Of a stretch of DNA of 64,000 nt, positions 46,412-59,560 are shown piece by piece. How positions within the stretch are numbered: position 1 is the first letter of the stretch; every line of letters begins with the position of its first letter. A model generated the notes under the pieces. It did not search any database and was not told the origin of the DNA. It saw nothing but the letters and a program-made list of their open reading frames with translations. Origin of the DNA: Enoplolaimus lenunculus (lineage: Eukaryota > Nematoda > Enoplea > Enoplida > Thoracostomopsidae); the NCBI GenBank assembly GCA_030248215.1, contig JASANG010000999.1:1-64000 (forward strand), written 5' to 3'. Made by a program: the position numbers and the translations under genes.

Positions 46412-47048
46412 TGTGGAATTCACGTTATAACCGGGGCAGCCTGGGACACGTTTTGTCCCTATTAGACTATTGGGTAACATTTTGTCTGCTTATTGACCCT
46501 ATATCGTATTCAAAAAATCGTACTTGTCTGCTGTTACCATGTATAGGTCACCTTTTGTTCTTCAATATCATATAGTATTCGAGCCATTGCCTCCGAATAT
46601 CATATGTTTTAAAATGTCTGCATACTTGAGATAAAACATACCGAAATTTGAATTTTTTAATTCTAAAGCTGTGGTTCTAAGCGATTTTGTGTCGGAAACG
46701 ATTTTACAGGCATGTATTTATTGGTTATAGCACATTTCTGCCTCTGCCGTTCAACTTTCCATTCATTTGCTAGTACCCAAAGATTTACAGAATTTCGTTG
46801 AATATAATATGATATTCGTTTAAATTTTGGAATATCGTATGGTATTCGCATACATGTCCCACAGTATGACGTGACATACCGACACTTGTGCACATTGAAC
46901 ATTTGAGAGTGGTGGTTTGTACGCTACTGTCATATGACATTCCAGTTTTGTCTGTTGATCCGCTATAAAAGTCCGAATTTTAACGTTGACGTCGAATGAA
47001 CATGGGACACCGTGTTCCGCCTGCCCCGGTTATAAAGTTAACTTTGTT
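46412..47048 (+). mobile_element. Harbinger-like TIR element, uninterrupted copy
   Basis: Left end tgtggaattcacgttataac, right end ctgccccggttataaagtta (worn). Contains the site gtccctattagactattggg intact, which in element B is split by element A. The interior again has decayed CATATG palindromes. Useful as the empty-site reference. Confidence 0.85.
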
Positions 47049-48198
47049 GTAAAATTACATTGAGGTTCTCGTTTGCTTCGCTCGCGAATCTGCTATTATA
47101 TATCGTGCGCTCTCTGTTAAAAATTTCTAGATCCGCTACTGGTTAACTGTTGTGGAACATATACATAACGAAAGCGTTTTAGTTGCAGTATAATCGTTAA
47201 TTGCAAGCAATTTCTGTTGTATTTTGATATTTACATTTCTGTTCGTTACCTTGGCGTATTCCACTAGATTTTCGTATCATTCTAGGCGCAGCTGTAATAA
47301 CAATTTTTGCCCATTTCAATTTTCGGTCATGTGTTCGCCTATTTTCTACAGTTCTAAAGAGCTAATTTTTTCGCGTATAATTCAGCATATTTAACAGTAA
47401 GTATACTGCAAGGCACATTGCAAAATATTTTATTTCGCAACTGCGCAAATATTTGATTTTTGGCGTTTTTAGGGTTGCAGATATAGCACAGAATCGCGAA
47501 ATGGTACTTAAATAAGAGAAATTAGACCAGAGCGTCACTTGGAATTGAGAAAGGTTACATTTTGTTGGTTTGTCTGTGGATATAAGATATTCTGTTTCGC
47601 AGTTTTTCAACCAACGTAAGTTGAACGTATAGCTGGCATTTTTGTGGAAGATCAAATTATATTAGAACAGTTTATGAGTTTAAAGATTTTTTAAACTAAA
47701 TATGAAGTAACATTTGGGTTTGACATGAAAGATTTTTACATAATTAGAAATTTACTACGTTAATTTTGGCTTAAAATTGAACGTTCACCTATTTGAATTT
47801 TGTCTTAAATGTAAACCTTAGTACTAGATTTTGGAAAAACAACTGAAATATTTTTAAAATTATGTGACAATTTAATTTTTACGTGAAGTCTTGTTTCTTA
47901 ATTTTGTGGCTCTGGTGTATTGCTGTTTTTTGATTTCTCAATTTTTCTTTGTTATTCGAAGTCTTAAATTTCAGGTAATTTTGAAAACAAAAAGTTAATA
48001 TTACATTTGTCTATTAAGAAACTAATTTTGTTATATCGGATGCTCTCACCGTAAGTAGCAGACATTATGGCGGTTTTTGAAATGTAATAATGTATACATA
48101 AAGTGTCATTGTTTATCGGTTGCAAATAAGTCTAAGCGCAAGATTGAGTTACACCTAAGCCTAAGACTAAGCAAAAAATTAATCTTAAGCTTAAGTTT
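47049..48198. other. unassigned AT-rich DNA
   Basis: No gene or recognised repeat. Ends with a degenerate GCCTAA stretch (48130-48197). Confidence 0.4.
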
Positions 48199-48340
48199 AT
48201 GCGGGTTCACGTTATAACTGGGGCAGTCGGGTCACATTTTATCAAATGTTGATTCGACATCAACATAAATTACTGTTACCATCATATTAGACGGATAAGC
48301 AAAAGTCGAATATTATGTGATATTGTCAGGGACACTGTTT
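48199..48340 (-). mobile_element. Harbinger-like element, truncated inverted copy
   Basis: Begins TGCGGGTTCACGTTATAACT just after TTTA, then gttgattcgacatcaacata, the reverse complement of the right-end region of the other copies. The internal part is lost after about 140 bp. Confidence 0.7.
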
Positions 48341-48415
48341 TTTCCCTCACCAAATCTTCAAATAGGCTCATGCCGCATGCTCTCAGGAGTTAATTCTGTA
48401 ACTGGCAGGTTGTAG

Positions 48416-48478
48416 TTATTATTATTATTATATTCCTATTATTGTTGTTGTTATTATTATTATTATTATCACCTTTGT
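48416..48478 (+). repeat. (ATT)n microsatellite
   Basis: About 60 bases of ttattatt units with a few substitutions. Confidence 0.9.
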
Positions 48479-50640
48479 TGTTTGGATGATGTTATTTGCA
48501 TGTATATGTGGTTATTGCCTTTTCATGACAGTCAAGTGCTCTCACTGGCAAACCCCTTTTGGTCGAGTATTTTTATGTTCCTTATTTCACGCGAACATCG
48601 TAAACGGCACGGGTCTCCTTCCCCGCTACTGACCTCTAAAAAAATGTTATTCCCCATGATGTTCTTGGCTGGTATGGCTGCTGATGTTGTCACTATTAAT
48701 TGTTATCTTTATGTACAAACGTGTTGGTTGGTGTCATGACCGGAAGAGTGTTGGGTATTCACCCGCAAAACCTAAGAAGCTTAGTTGCTCATAGGGTACT
48801 TTTGACATGCTTCTGTGGTACTCTCGACCCTTCCTTCTCTTCACACAATAGAATTTCAAAGGTGTAATCGGCAGTGCAAGGCGGTAATTGCGTCCAGAAC
48901 AACAATTTAGGAGTAACAATGAAAGGGTTTAAGAGCTGCCAAGGACCCAGGGAAACTTGATAGGCCCTAACAACCAGTCAAGGGAAGATTTTAAGGACCA
49001 TCCCTATATGTACATTGGTTGGTATATATTCGTTGCTGTACTTCCAGTAATTTTGACGTGCTTTAAGTAATTTTTTGTATATGCATTTATGCCTATCTGA
49101 CGTTGGCACACCCACTGGGATCTCAGTTTAATACCTCCCTAAAGCTTGGTTTTTCCATTTCAATGACTAGATGCTGATTTAAGAGAGGACCGACTAAAAA
49201 TGGCACCGAGCTGCTGACTAGATTTCATTGGAATTCTTACCAGATGCTGTTTTCGTTCTGACTAGAGTGTGCTTCCTAAGTGCTGACTAGATATATGACT
49301 TTAGCGTTGACTAGATGTTACCTGACTAACAATTGAGACTTGAACAAAGGCACCTGCCTAATCTCTTTATGTCTCCCTTCCGTCGGATTAAAGATTTTAA
49401 ATTTTCTTCGCATGATAGGCGGCGGGCCTCTCTGAACTGAAAGGGGGAGTTCATTAGAAAACGTTAGAGTTTGGCAGATATGACAGGGCGGAGGCATGGC
49501 GCAGTTACGGGGACCGGTCTGCTTACCATCCTAGGGTTGAAGGGGGATAGAATCAGTTTTGGATTATGTATAGGTTGAATTGATTAGGAAATCCTTAGAT
49601 CGGCATGCTCGTCCCCCTCATTCGATCTCCAGTTTGCAGCCCTTATATGTACGTAAGTAAATATACAATAGAGGTATACGCTAGATAAGATATACATATA
49701 CGCAGTAGAAACACAATTTCCCGGTAGTCAGGCACGCCAAGGGCGGAACCCTCGAGAGGTGTGGTCAGGCTGCACCAATGTCGGACCCCGCCTATGATCC
49801 TGTGATGGAAATGAAGCACTGCTATTCCCCCGGCACCCCTTCTCAACTTGGGTTTTGGTTCTACGGTTCACCCACTCTCTCTCTCTTATTTTCTTTTTTA
49901 TTAGCTCTCGTATGTTATCAATGAATATGTACGAGAACTCGTCAACGCCCTGAAATGCGAATGTATAGAGTAAGGGAAACTTGAAAGAGGGGAACAGGCT
50001 CGTCAGCTTATTTCCTCAGCCCCCTGCAAGCGTGGCATGTCCTAGTACCGTGAAGAGCCTTGAGCCTTGTTCTACCAGAGGCTAACTGGACGGCGGCTAT
50101 GCGAATAAATACCTGTGCCCCCTTTTGATTTCAAAGCACACAAATCATAAGTGAATGCAGAAACTCGCCAAGACAGCTTAGCTCAAGACGAAAGAAACGC
50201 GATACGCGTCGTAAGGGGAGCAAAGACGAGGTTTGGAGGGTTGCTTTGAATTTTCAAAAATTTTGAATTTTAAGTTAAGCAACGCCTCGCCTCAGCCTAA
50301 TGGGAATAGTTAGTTTAGGATTTGGGGGGCAGCTGTGTTTTTGGGCTTTGGACACGCAAAGGGGGCAGTAGGAACTTGTGCTTCCGAGGGCTTAGTGGGA
50401 CTATTAGGAAGGAAGTTGAGTAGAGTGGTGGTTTATTGTTTTAGGAAGGCTGAGTTTTACGGCGAGTGAATTGTTGTTTTCAAAACTCAGGTGCGGAGTT
50501 GGCGCTTTAGGGTTCGGCACACCGGGTTGGCCGAGTAAGCCGTCCCGGCTGCCGTTTTAGGTCGGAAACCAGGATCTTGTGAAAATTTTAAATTTCTTGA
50601 CACTCAAATTTTGAAATTTCTTTTCATTTTTGGGCTTCCT
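48479..50640. other. unassigned DNA with short repeated motif at 49165-49325
   Basis: The word tgactagat occurs about five times in 160 bases (49165-49325), several as gctgactagat. Near 49510 ggcatggcgcagttacggg looks like a tRNA A-box relic. No gene recognised. Confidence 0.4.
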
Positions 50641-51720
50641 GGGATTCTAAATTTAGTACCGGTTGTCTTGGCCTCCTGTTCTGGCCGAGAAAACCACTCC
50701 GAACCTGTACAGTGAACGAATATTCGAATGTAGTTTATGAGTATTGGTCGCGAGTTGGGTCTTTAGGAAATTTTGACTGTCATTTCACAGAATATAGCAT
50801 GTAAACTGGCATTAGGCGATTTCCCCGCACTGTGCCGACTAAGAAAATCGCCCCAACTATAGCCCGCAATGCGGTAGTCAAAAGTTATAGACATTTTTAA
50901 ACTTCAAGATTTTGTGCGTGTGCGTCCGGAGGCCCGGCCCCCAAAAATGCAATTTTCACTCTTCCGGAATCGGATGTTCAAATTAGTACCATTCGACTCA
51001 GCTCGCTGAGCTGATCAAGAAAACCACCCCGAACCTTATCCGGAAACCAATAGTTTGAAAGTTATGGGCCCCTGAAGTTTTCGGGATTTAACGTGTACAC
51101 GCTTTACGGATCCCGGGTCCAAAAACGCGATTTTCGCTTTTCCGGGATTGACTGCTAAAATTGGTATCAATCAATTCAGCTCGTCGAGCTGGCTAAGAAA
51201 ACCACCCCTAATCCTGTTCGCAAACCAGTACTTACGGAGTTCTGGTCAATCAAAGGTTTCAAAGATTTTGTGTATGTACACTTTTACGGATCGGATCCTG
51301 AAAAACGCGATTTTCACTTTTTCACGATCCACCCTAAATATGGGTGCCGTTCGATTCCGCGCATCGCGCTGAGTAAGAAAACCACCCCAAACATGGCCCG
51401 CAAACCCGTAGATAAAAATTTATGGCTAATTGAAAATTTCGGATATTGTGTGTACACGCTTTACGGGTACGGCTCTAAAAAATGCGATTTTCACTTTTTC
51501 GGGGTATGACGTCAAATTTGATGCCATTCGACTCTCCACATTCTGCTGAGTAAGAAAACCACCCCGAACAGTGTCCGCAAACGAATACCTCAAAAGGTAT
51601 GGCCGGTTAAGGCTTTGCGAATTTCGTGTTTTTAGCACTTAGCCAGTGGGTTTTGGAAAGTTATGGTTTCAGTTTACCCAGGATATAGTATTAAACTTCG
51701 AGTCATTTAACTTAGCGGTT
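50640..51720. repeat. satellite of about 178 bp, about 6 units
   Basis: The phrase aagaaaaccaccccgaac recurs at 50687, 50841, 51017, 51195, 51375 and 51552, giving spacings of 154, 176, 178, 180 and 177. Units also share cgcgattttcactttttc, acacgctttacgg and attcgactc. Diverged by perhaps 25-35 percent, so an old array. Confidence 0.88.
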
Positions 51721-54330
51721 AACAGCATCATTCCAAATAGGGCTCTAGGACTTTGGGCATCAATTATATATATTTTTAAATTGTCACTTTAGCTTGTTGC
51801 TCGAACTTTTCTTTTGTGTGATTTGCTTCTCGATGCCTCATATTTAAATTTCGTAGTGTATTTTACCTATTGTCATGATTTGTTATGCTGGTGTGTTTTC
51901 TAAGGTGTTCGCACAAGGTAGCAAAAATTTGGGATAACGCTAAACACGAGACTATCACCCTCCGAGGTTTGTAGGCTTGTTTCTAACGCCAATTCAGACT
52001 TTCGTTAGCCCATTTTACCAAGGATGGGAGAGTCAGTATAGCACGATTGTAGGCTTGGGCAGTTCACGCACACTGGCATTTGGCTTTGAGAATTTTCCAG
52101 TACCTATGTTTATCTGTAGGGTTTTAGGCTTTATCTGTTACGCGCGATTCTATTTTACACGGCGCTCCTCACTGCGTTTTCATGCCGTCATGACGCACTT
52201 TATTGTGCACGGGAGTTTCACGGGGCCTCCCAGACAAAAGCTGCAGTGGTTATATGTTTATAAAGGGGGGTATGATAACTGAAAGTTATTTATCTCCCTG
52301 GTACCAGCGGGGGTTAGCCCCCCGCATAGCTCTCTGTTGTAGATTACACATTAAAATTTATAGCAATCAAGGCTTTTACGATTAATCAGCGCTCATTTGT
52401 ATTGGTGATAAAACTTAGAATTTCGACAATGAATAATTTACGATGTCTTTTTCGGTCGCGCTCATGCTAGATTTTGAGCCCCAAAAAAGACGCTCAACTA
52501 CATTCGTTCGTTTCACCGCAAACACCCACACGAGGCGATTAGTGTGCACGGGATTTCGGGGCGCTGAGAAAAAGGGGGGGTACGCGCGTCACGCGCTGGG
52601 GGAGGAATAGAAAAAGGGGGCCAAGCGACCGGTATCACAAAGGGGGTGTGGGTAAACTTTTGGTCTAAAACTTTGCCTGGCGTTGGCGACAACGCAGGTC
52701 CAGCAATTCTGTGCAAACTTTTAGGGGGGGCAAATTTTTAAATTAGAAAATACCTGCAAGGTGATGCCATATAGGCAGCGATCCTAGAAAAATTTAAAGT
52801 ATGTTCAGGATGGACATTAATATTCGCAGGATTGATTGTCAGCGCGGTAGGGATGCCAATTCAGCCTAATGCTAAGCATTTAGGATATGACAAACAAAAG
52901 AGCTGAGGCCTACCGTCCAGAGAATTTCGGTGTACCCCGTGATTTAGGGCGATTCTAGCCAGGCCCCAGGAAACTAAGCATTAATACTTGGTCACCCGTT
53001 GGACAATCAAACTGCTGAATGTACAGCCTGTGAAAAATCACGCTTAGGGCTATAGAGTCGCGCTACACTCGGAAACAGACACAAAGAAAATTAAATCCTA
53101 ACGCAAGGCCTTCTTGGAAATCTCGTTAGGTTCAAGTCTTTAGGATCAATGTGGACCTAATGACCTTCTAGCCTCTCGCTCCCTAGACCTTACGGTACAC
53201 GTGCAGTTTTCAGGAGTCAGTTAATGCAAGGATGGTGAGTTTGGCTGGGAAGTCCAATCAATGTGCAAGAAATTCTACCCTAGGGTTAAGAGAGACTATG
53301 CTTCCAGCATCAGAGGTCATCTGCGTCTGCATGAAGGGTTGCACTTGGACAAGCCAAACTCTCCATCACCAGACACAAGCCTAACTCCAAGAAAGACCTA
53401 AGTTTCCCATGCTGGAGTAGTTAGTGATAAGATGGTAACTCTAGGATCAGGCAACTCTTACCGGAGCTAATCCTTGAGATAAATTACTCATGCTTTTCTA
53501 GCAATTAATATAGCCATTGTTAGCTTGTCATTAACAATAAGCAAATAAGATTATAAGATCCTAACGCGCTGCAACGTATAAATTTTGATCACCAGGCTCA
53601 AGGTATCTTGCATTACTATGCTATGTATGTATAAAATGTACAAAGCAATAGTAAACCAAAACTTTAAATTGAGTTCAATCCTGAACCGAGAGCGCTACGC
53701 ATTTTCCTGGCCAAAGAGCCATGGCTAAAAATTGAAACAAATTTAGCATTAAAGGAGATTTAAACTTTTGCAGGAAAATGAAAATTTCTGGACTATTGGA
53801 GTCGAATCAGTGGCAAGTAAAATCAATTAAAAACCTCAAAGGCTAGGATCGATCCGCCTTTCTATTAAAACGGTCTACAACCAAGTAAAGCAAATTTCTG
53901 CTGAACCAACCAATTTCTAGGAATAAGATTAAGGTTTAAGCTATACCCATGACCGAGTGTCACTAAGCTTAACCATGAGAAAATGTTGGGAGCACACAGT
54001 TGAACTAAAATTCACGGAGAAAAAGCTAATTGTTACTGGTGCGGCCCGCTTACACGCACTCGGGGTTCGTTAGAGCTTAGAGCATAGGCAGGCTTAGGCG
54101 TATGACGATGTCGGGATTTTGTGACTCTCAAAACCTGAAATCACGCCGGGGGACCGTCATCCTATAGGCAAGTAGCTTACTTTGGCAGATCCACGGCCTC
54201 GAACACCCGTGAGAGTATCATCTCGGATTCGTCCGCAGGGATACTCGTTGATCGTACCGTAACAATATTGCTATACAAAGCACGGGAACACAGGTTATCT
54301 TAACATAACAGTGTTCGAAGGTCACGTGAA
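51721..54330. other. unassigned DNA
   Basis: No protein-like frame or familiar repeat. A GC-richer patch at 52540-52740 has runs of G. It could be decayed non-coding transposon sequence. Confidence 0.3.
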
Positions 54331-54986
54331 ACAATTAGACATATTGTAAATATTATATGATATCCCAAACTACATCATATATCACATAATATTCAGCAAA
54401 ACGGTTTTGGAGTTTCATACGATATTTTATTATGTAGTTTAAGACAAATCATAAGACAATCCGCCAAAATTTGAATATTTCCGCCAAAATTTGAATTTTC
54501 CTGTCAAAATTTAAATTTTCTCGCCAATATGTAAATTTCCCGCCAAATTTGAGTTTCCCCCCTAAAATTTGAATTTCCCGCAAAAATTTGAATCTTTCCG
54601 CCAAAAATGTAATTTTCCCGCCAAATTTATAATTTTCCTGCCAAAATTTAAATCCCTGCCATATTATTAGCGTTGTTTTTACATTGTCTCGTAACATCAT
54701 ATGATACTAGTGGCACATGTCTGTTAGTATTAAATGATATTCCACCATACGCAAACATAGTTATGCTACGGAGTCAGTAGACGTTTTTAAAATGATCATA
54801 ATTGACTGACAATGTAGGGAATATTATATGATATTGAAAGATCAAACGTGACCGATACATGGTGTTAGAAGACAACCACTGTTTTGGAATATCATATTGG
54901 GTTAAATCGCAGACAAAATGTAACCCAATATATAGAACGTGACAAAACGTGACCCAGCTGCACCATTTATAACCTGAACCCCGCAT
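54331..54986. mobile_element. palindrome-rich Harbinger-like element containing a short array
   Basis: The right end tataacctgaaccccgca (54966-54986) is followed by tta. Palindromes such as aacatcatatgatactag are present. In its middle (54457-54660) about 11 worn units of cgccaaaatttgaatttt occur, the same unit as at 38440. The left end is decayed. This links the array to the element family. Confidence 0.7.
54457..54660. repeat. third cgccaaaatttgaattt array, about 11 units
   Basis: More diverged than the arrays at 38 and 39 kb (cctgtc, ctcgcc, ccaaatttgag variants) and therefore probably older. It lies between CATATG palindromes of the surrounding element. Confidence 0.85.
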
Positions 54987-55113
54987 TACAGTATTACAGT
55001 TTTACAGAAAAACGGCCCGACCCTGATCTTTACATGGGCCAGTTGCTCATCATCTACTCCATATGTCAAGAAACTAACTGAAGATGTAACAGTTATTTAT
55101 AGCTCTATTCATT

Positions 55114-55870
55114 ATGTGCAGCAAACGTATAATGTTCGCTTTTTTGATCGTGGTTGCGTTGGTTGCGCAGAATGCATTGCTCGGTAAGAAACTATCTCTG
55201 TACTTGTGCGCACAATGTAATGATTTTCGACTGTGCAACATTCGGACTTATGATTGTGGACCCTTTAATCCCAGATTATGCAACTAACCGTTTTCAAAAC
55301 GAGGCGGTTAATGCGCTTTGTAATTTGACCGATCAAAAAAGAAAATGATGTTGAAAAAATTGAATTATTTGGACATTTTTATATATTATCATACACAAAC
55401 TGTTATAAATAGTCAAAGTCGGTTAGTGGGAAAATTGATGGCTTAATTACCTATGCGAATTTCTTTTATGCGCAATTCAAAACACAAATGTTTAGTTGGT
55501 GCAGTCGCAGGCTCGTATTCTGAAATGTGCCTTAAACACGCGGACTACCGCAACCAAAACATCGAAGTGGAAACATCATCAGGAGCAATTGTGCTACCCA
55601 TTTGCCAAGTTTTTAAGTTCTTGTTTTACTGATTCAAAATTTACAGGACCTGTCACCAACTAGAAATAGATGCTGCATACTTTTTGAGAATATGGCACTA
55701 AAATACAGCAATAATTTTAACTTTTTTATTTGGATATGTTTCTAGCCGAACAATGTGGTGATATGAGACAAAAATCGGTCGAATGTGGGTTTGTGGAAGG
55801 AAATCCCATTACACAAGAAGAACTGGATTGCATTAAACCTTGTTTCGGTGAATATATGCCCTTTGATTAA
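55114..55870 (+). CDS. small secreted four-cysteine peptide, two exons
   Basis: Exon 1 (55114-55183) starts MCSKRIMFAFLIVVALVA, a clear signal peptide, and ends in phase 1 at gtaaga. Exon 2 (55746-55870, after tttctag) completes the codon and reads EQCGDMRQKSVECGF, then EGNPITQEELDCIKPCFG to TAA. Total 64 residues, mature part about 40. Cysteines at 27, 37, 52 and 56 give C-x9-C-x14-C-x3-C, suited to two disulphides. A TATA-like ttatttatag lies about 15-25 bases upstream of the ATG. I do not recognise the family; secreted effector, venom-like, antimicrobial or neuropeptide roles are all possible. No AATAAA was seen close downstream. Confidence 0.7.
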
Positions 55871-58800
55871 ATTTCTACAAAGAAATGAGAAAACAACGTG
55901 TTTGGGAGCAGAATAATTAGACCAAGTTAACTTATAAGGCCATAAGCAGTAGGTCTGTTTTAAGAAATGCATGTTAGGGTCGAACGTTTTCATCGAAAAG
56001 CCTAAGGTAACAAACAGGACGCAAGCAATGAAAACTGTGATTCTGAAAGTTAGAAACATAAGCCAAAAATTTAATCTTAATTGAGGCTCCCTTGTTGATT
56101 CACTGGGATTTTTCGAGGACTCCAACCCAGCCACTGGTCGGTAGTTCTCAAGTCTCTTACTGTCGATTTCTTTGAGGTTCCCAAGCCTGATCATACATAT
56201 TTGATACAGTTAGCAACCGTCATTTACTTTCAGTCCACACGGGATTTATCCAGTCCACGATAAATCTTTACAAACGATGACACGGGCTTTCAGGTTTATA
56301 TAATTCTGATAGTCTGCCTGTTGGTTTCTGAAGTAAAAAAGAATTTTCCACCTTGCTACAGTTGACTGAAACATCAGAATGATGTTTAAACTTCTCGGAA
56401 AATTAAATCCGGGTTGATCCTTTTGACTTTGGCAGATTGTAAATTCTCTATGTAGGACATTGCAGTTAAGTGACGTCTGAGGCAATGGCACCCACTTGCG
56501 TCGGACCTACAGGGCTGGATAAATAACCATCTTGAAATGTACACATACTAAAAGCAATTTATTATACTTTAATGCATGAAATTTTACTTTTAAGTTCGTG
56601 TTTTTTTATTTTTAGAATTACCACCATCCAACAAAATATACCGCGGCTGGGGATAGCCTGAGCAGCTAATTTGGAAAGAAATGAAATGGTAAAATGATTC
56701 AAATATATTATTCGTCAGTATCACATTGTCAAATGTGACAGACCTATTTATGCTTGCAAAAAAATTTTTCTTCCTGTTATATATGTTTAGCTTATAGTTA
56801 TTTGACGACCATATGAGCATATTTACTGCTCGCAAAAGAAAATTTTTTAACTCTCAAATCCAGAACTTCAGGCTGATAGACAGAAGTTACGGTACAAACA
56901 AAAGACTTGTTAGCTAAAGAAATCATTTTTCAACAATCGAGGTAAAGGAAATAAACTTGCTGATGCTGGCTTAACAGATAATTCGCTTCTGGCTATGTCA
57001 TTCACGCATTAAAAAAATCACGCATTGCCGGCTCTTGTTCATCCCAGAACTTTTCAGGCAGTACAGAGAGGCTTAAATGGTTTGTGTGAAGTATTTTAAT
57101 TTGAGTCGATTTTTAATTGAAATTTGTCTTAATTGTAACAAAACGAAGACGTTGACTATTAGTTACAAATATTGACCCAGGTTGTCAAGTTAATCATGTT
57201 TCCGTCTGAATTAATTTTGGTTAACACTGACAAAATCAGATAGGTAAAGTTTTCGTCAACCTAGCATGTTGAACGGATTAAAAGTGTGAAGAAAAAGCAC
57301 CTCATAAAATCGCAATATTTTAATTAAAGAATCAAATTTAAGCCAGAGTTTCAGTCAAAATTGGCAAAATTTTGCATTTTGTTGATTTGTCTGCGGAAAT
57401 GTGCGTGGTTAACAATTTGGGCCATGCCCACAGCGCTGTGTGCGCATATGGAAAACCAAACACAATGTTACTAAAACGAAACCCAAAAACACTCGCAATC
57501 CTACATTATGGTGAGTTTTCTGCGTTAACTCTACTTTCATAAATCAGACCATATACTCAAATGCATATAGCACCAATTACCTGTTTAGTGATAGGTTCCC
57601 GAACTGATGAACGGCACAAGGGTTTAATAACATGCAAAGCGTAAATGTTTCTTGCAGCTAAACTTACAGATGCAAGCTTTTTAACAATTCATTCAATGAA
57701 CTTGCACCTTTTAGTTTATTCATGATGAATATACGTCAAGAATAGGTATGCATAGCCTTGTATGTCGAATTAAAGCATTATCATTGGCTAAACTGATGAT
57801 TAATAACTTAACTTGATAGCTTATTGCAGCCGCCTGCAAATTTAAATAAATTCAGTTAAAATTCAGAATAAAGTGATGTGTCCTTAATACTAGCAGCTGC
57901 AACTATTTCGCGCAAACAGTAGCTGCGTGTTCTCGCTGCAAAAACTTGCACATGTGGAATAGGGCTGAAGCGCACCATAGCGTGAGTGAATTGGTATAGA
58001 CAACGGCGTTGCTAGGATTTCATTTCGGGGGTGCGGCTACCACCAAGCGTTTTAGCCAGAGTTAATAGAAGACAACTTACACTATCGAATAACTTTTTGT
58101 GATCTGTTTTATTCTAAAAACGGTAAAACTATCTAGTTTTCATCCCGCGTAATTTTGGATTATATGTCGTGTATATCCCAATCCTGCGGCCTGGTTTCAA
58201 ATCTTAATTCAACGTACATCAATTTACGCTACACATATTGTTTGCCTAATTTGTAAATAACGTGTATTAATCTAAAATAACGCCCGTAATGCCTAAAAGT
58301 GGAAAAGTACAACGAGATAACGCTGTTTACCTAAACTGTTTGCCATTCAGCTTTCAGGCTTTGCTATTAATTCTTTTGTAGGTTCCGTAGTTAATATATT
58401 TTTAATATTCATATTTCTGAAATCGATAATTTGTTTAATACGTAATTACACTTGTTGTGCGACATTGTTTTTTGTATGTTGGGGTTAAACGTACAACGAA
58501 ATGTGAATTCTAGAAAAATTGGCCAAAAATTCAACTCGACTTTGTCAATAACAGAAAGTAAACTTGAACGCGAAAAAAAACAATTGAATTCCGCTTATTA
58601 GCATTGAAATTTTCGCTGAATGAAGACCAAAAAAATTCTAACTCCACCCAAGCCTAACGATAGAATTTCCGTTGCCATTGCTGTTTCAACTTGCGTTAAA
58701 GATATATATTTGAAAGTTATACAGTTGCTTGCTGCACTAAAGATAAGTTTGGAAAATAAAGGTGGTAAAAAGTACAAAAATGTACTTAAAACAACATTTA

Positions 58801-59404
58801 CTCCAACGATACGTTTATAAGATCACAACCACAGGCGCGAGGGGGGGGGGGCATAAGAAGGACATCGGCACTTTCACCAAAACCTTTGGTTTTAAGCAAT
58901 AAAGACTTTTTGCCAGAAGCTCAACGATGTTGCACCTTCGGAAATTTTTCATTACTTTTGCTCAATGAAACAGTGTCTAAGGCGACGTTTAATATATACC
59001 AAATATTACTTAAATGCAAGTAAATTCAGTAAAATCTGAACTTTGATTCGAAATCATGCCGGAAGAGTTTAAGATACTACCATGACAATATGGAACACTG
59101 TGAATTCTAATGAGGCGATTTATCAATTCAGAGAGAGCATTTGTTATTTCTGGCTATTCCTGAGAGCTGATAAAAGATGATATTGTAGATATTATCTCAC
59201 GCAGAGTTGAACTAATTCTGGGTGAGTTGACAGATTAACTCAGGATGAGTTAAATCAATTCAGACTTCTGAGTTCTGAAATACCTAATTCAGAACTCAGA
59301 TCTCTAAAGCGGATACAATTCATTCCGAGTTGAAATCAACTCGCTGGAATTTACAGTGCATCGGCGAATGCTATTTGTAGGGCCGTAGCAGTATGTTAAG
59401 TATA
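55871..59404. other. unassigned AT-rich spacer
   Basis: No gene recognised. The patch 57650-57960 shares gcagctgcaa/cttgcac words with 2190-2530. A G-run of ten lies at about 58841. Inverted gaattcagac/tctgagttctg words at 59260-59300 suggest a worn fold-back element. Confidence 0.4.
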
Positions 59405-59560
59405 TTTCTGAGCCTAAGCATAAGGCTCAGTGTTGAAAATATGTGTACATCTAATTGTAAGCTTAAAGTCTAAGCAAAAAGCGTAAGCCTAAACCTAAAC
59501 AAAAAAGTGTAAGCCTAAGCCTAAGCAAAACATGTAGTCTAAAATCTAAGCCTAACTACT
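59405..59560. repeat. degenerate nematode telomere-like repeats (GCCTAA)n
   Basis: Includes gtaagcctaagcctaagc, taagcctaaacctaaac and ctaagcctaact, i.e. TTAGGC units on the minus strand mixed with decayed ones. Weaker traces lie at about 5028-5100, 16898-16970, 24122-24180, 36288-36365 and 48130-48197. Confidence 0.7.

Noticed and set aside
48482-48739. 85-codon plus ORF with hydrophobic stretches
   Set aside because: Starts from a microsatellite edge without a supported ATG context and resembles no protein I know.
52950-53060. Possible 5S rRNA-like stretch (aaactaagcattaatacttggtcacc)
   Set aside because: Only a few words resemble 5S internal promoter regions; the ends and stems of 5S do not fit.
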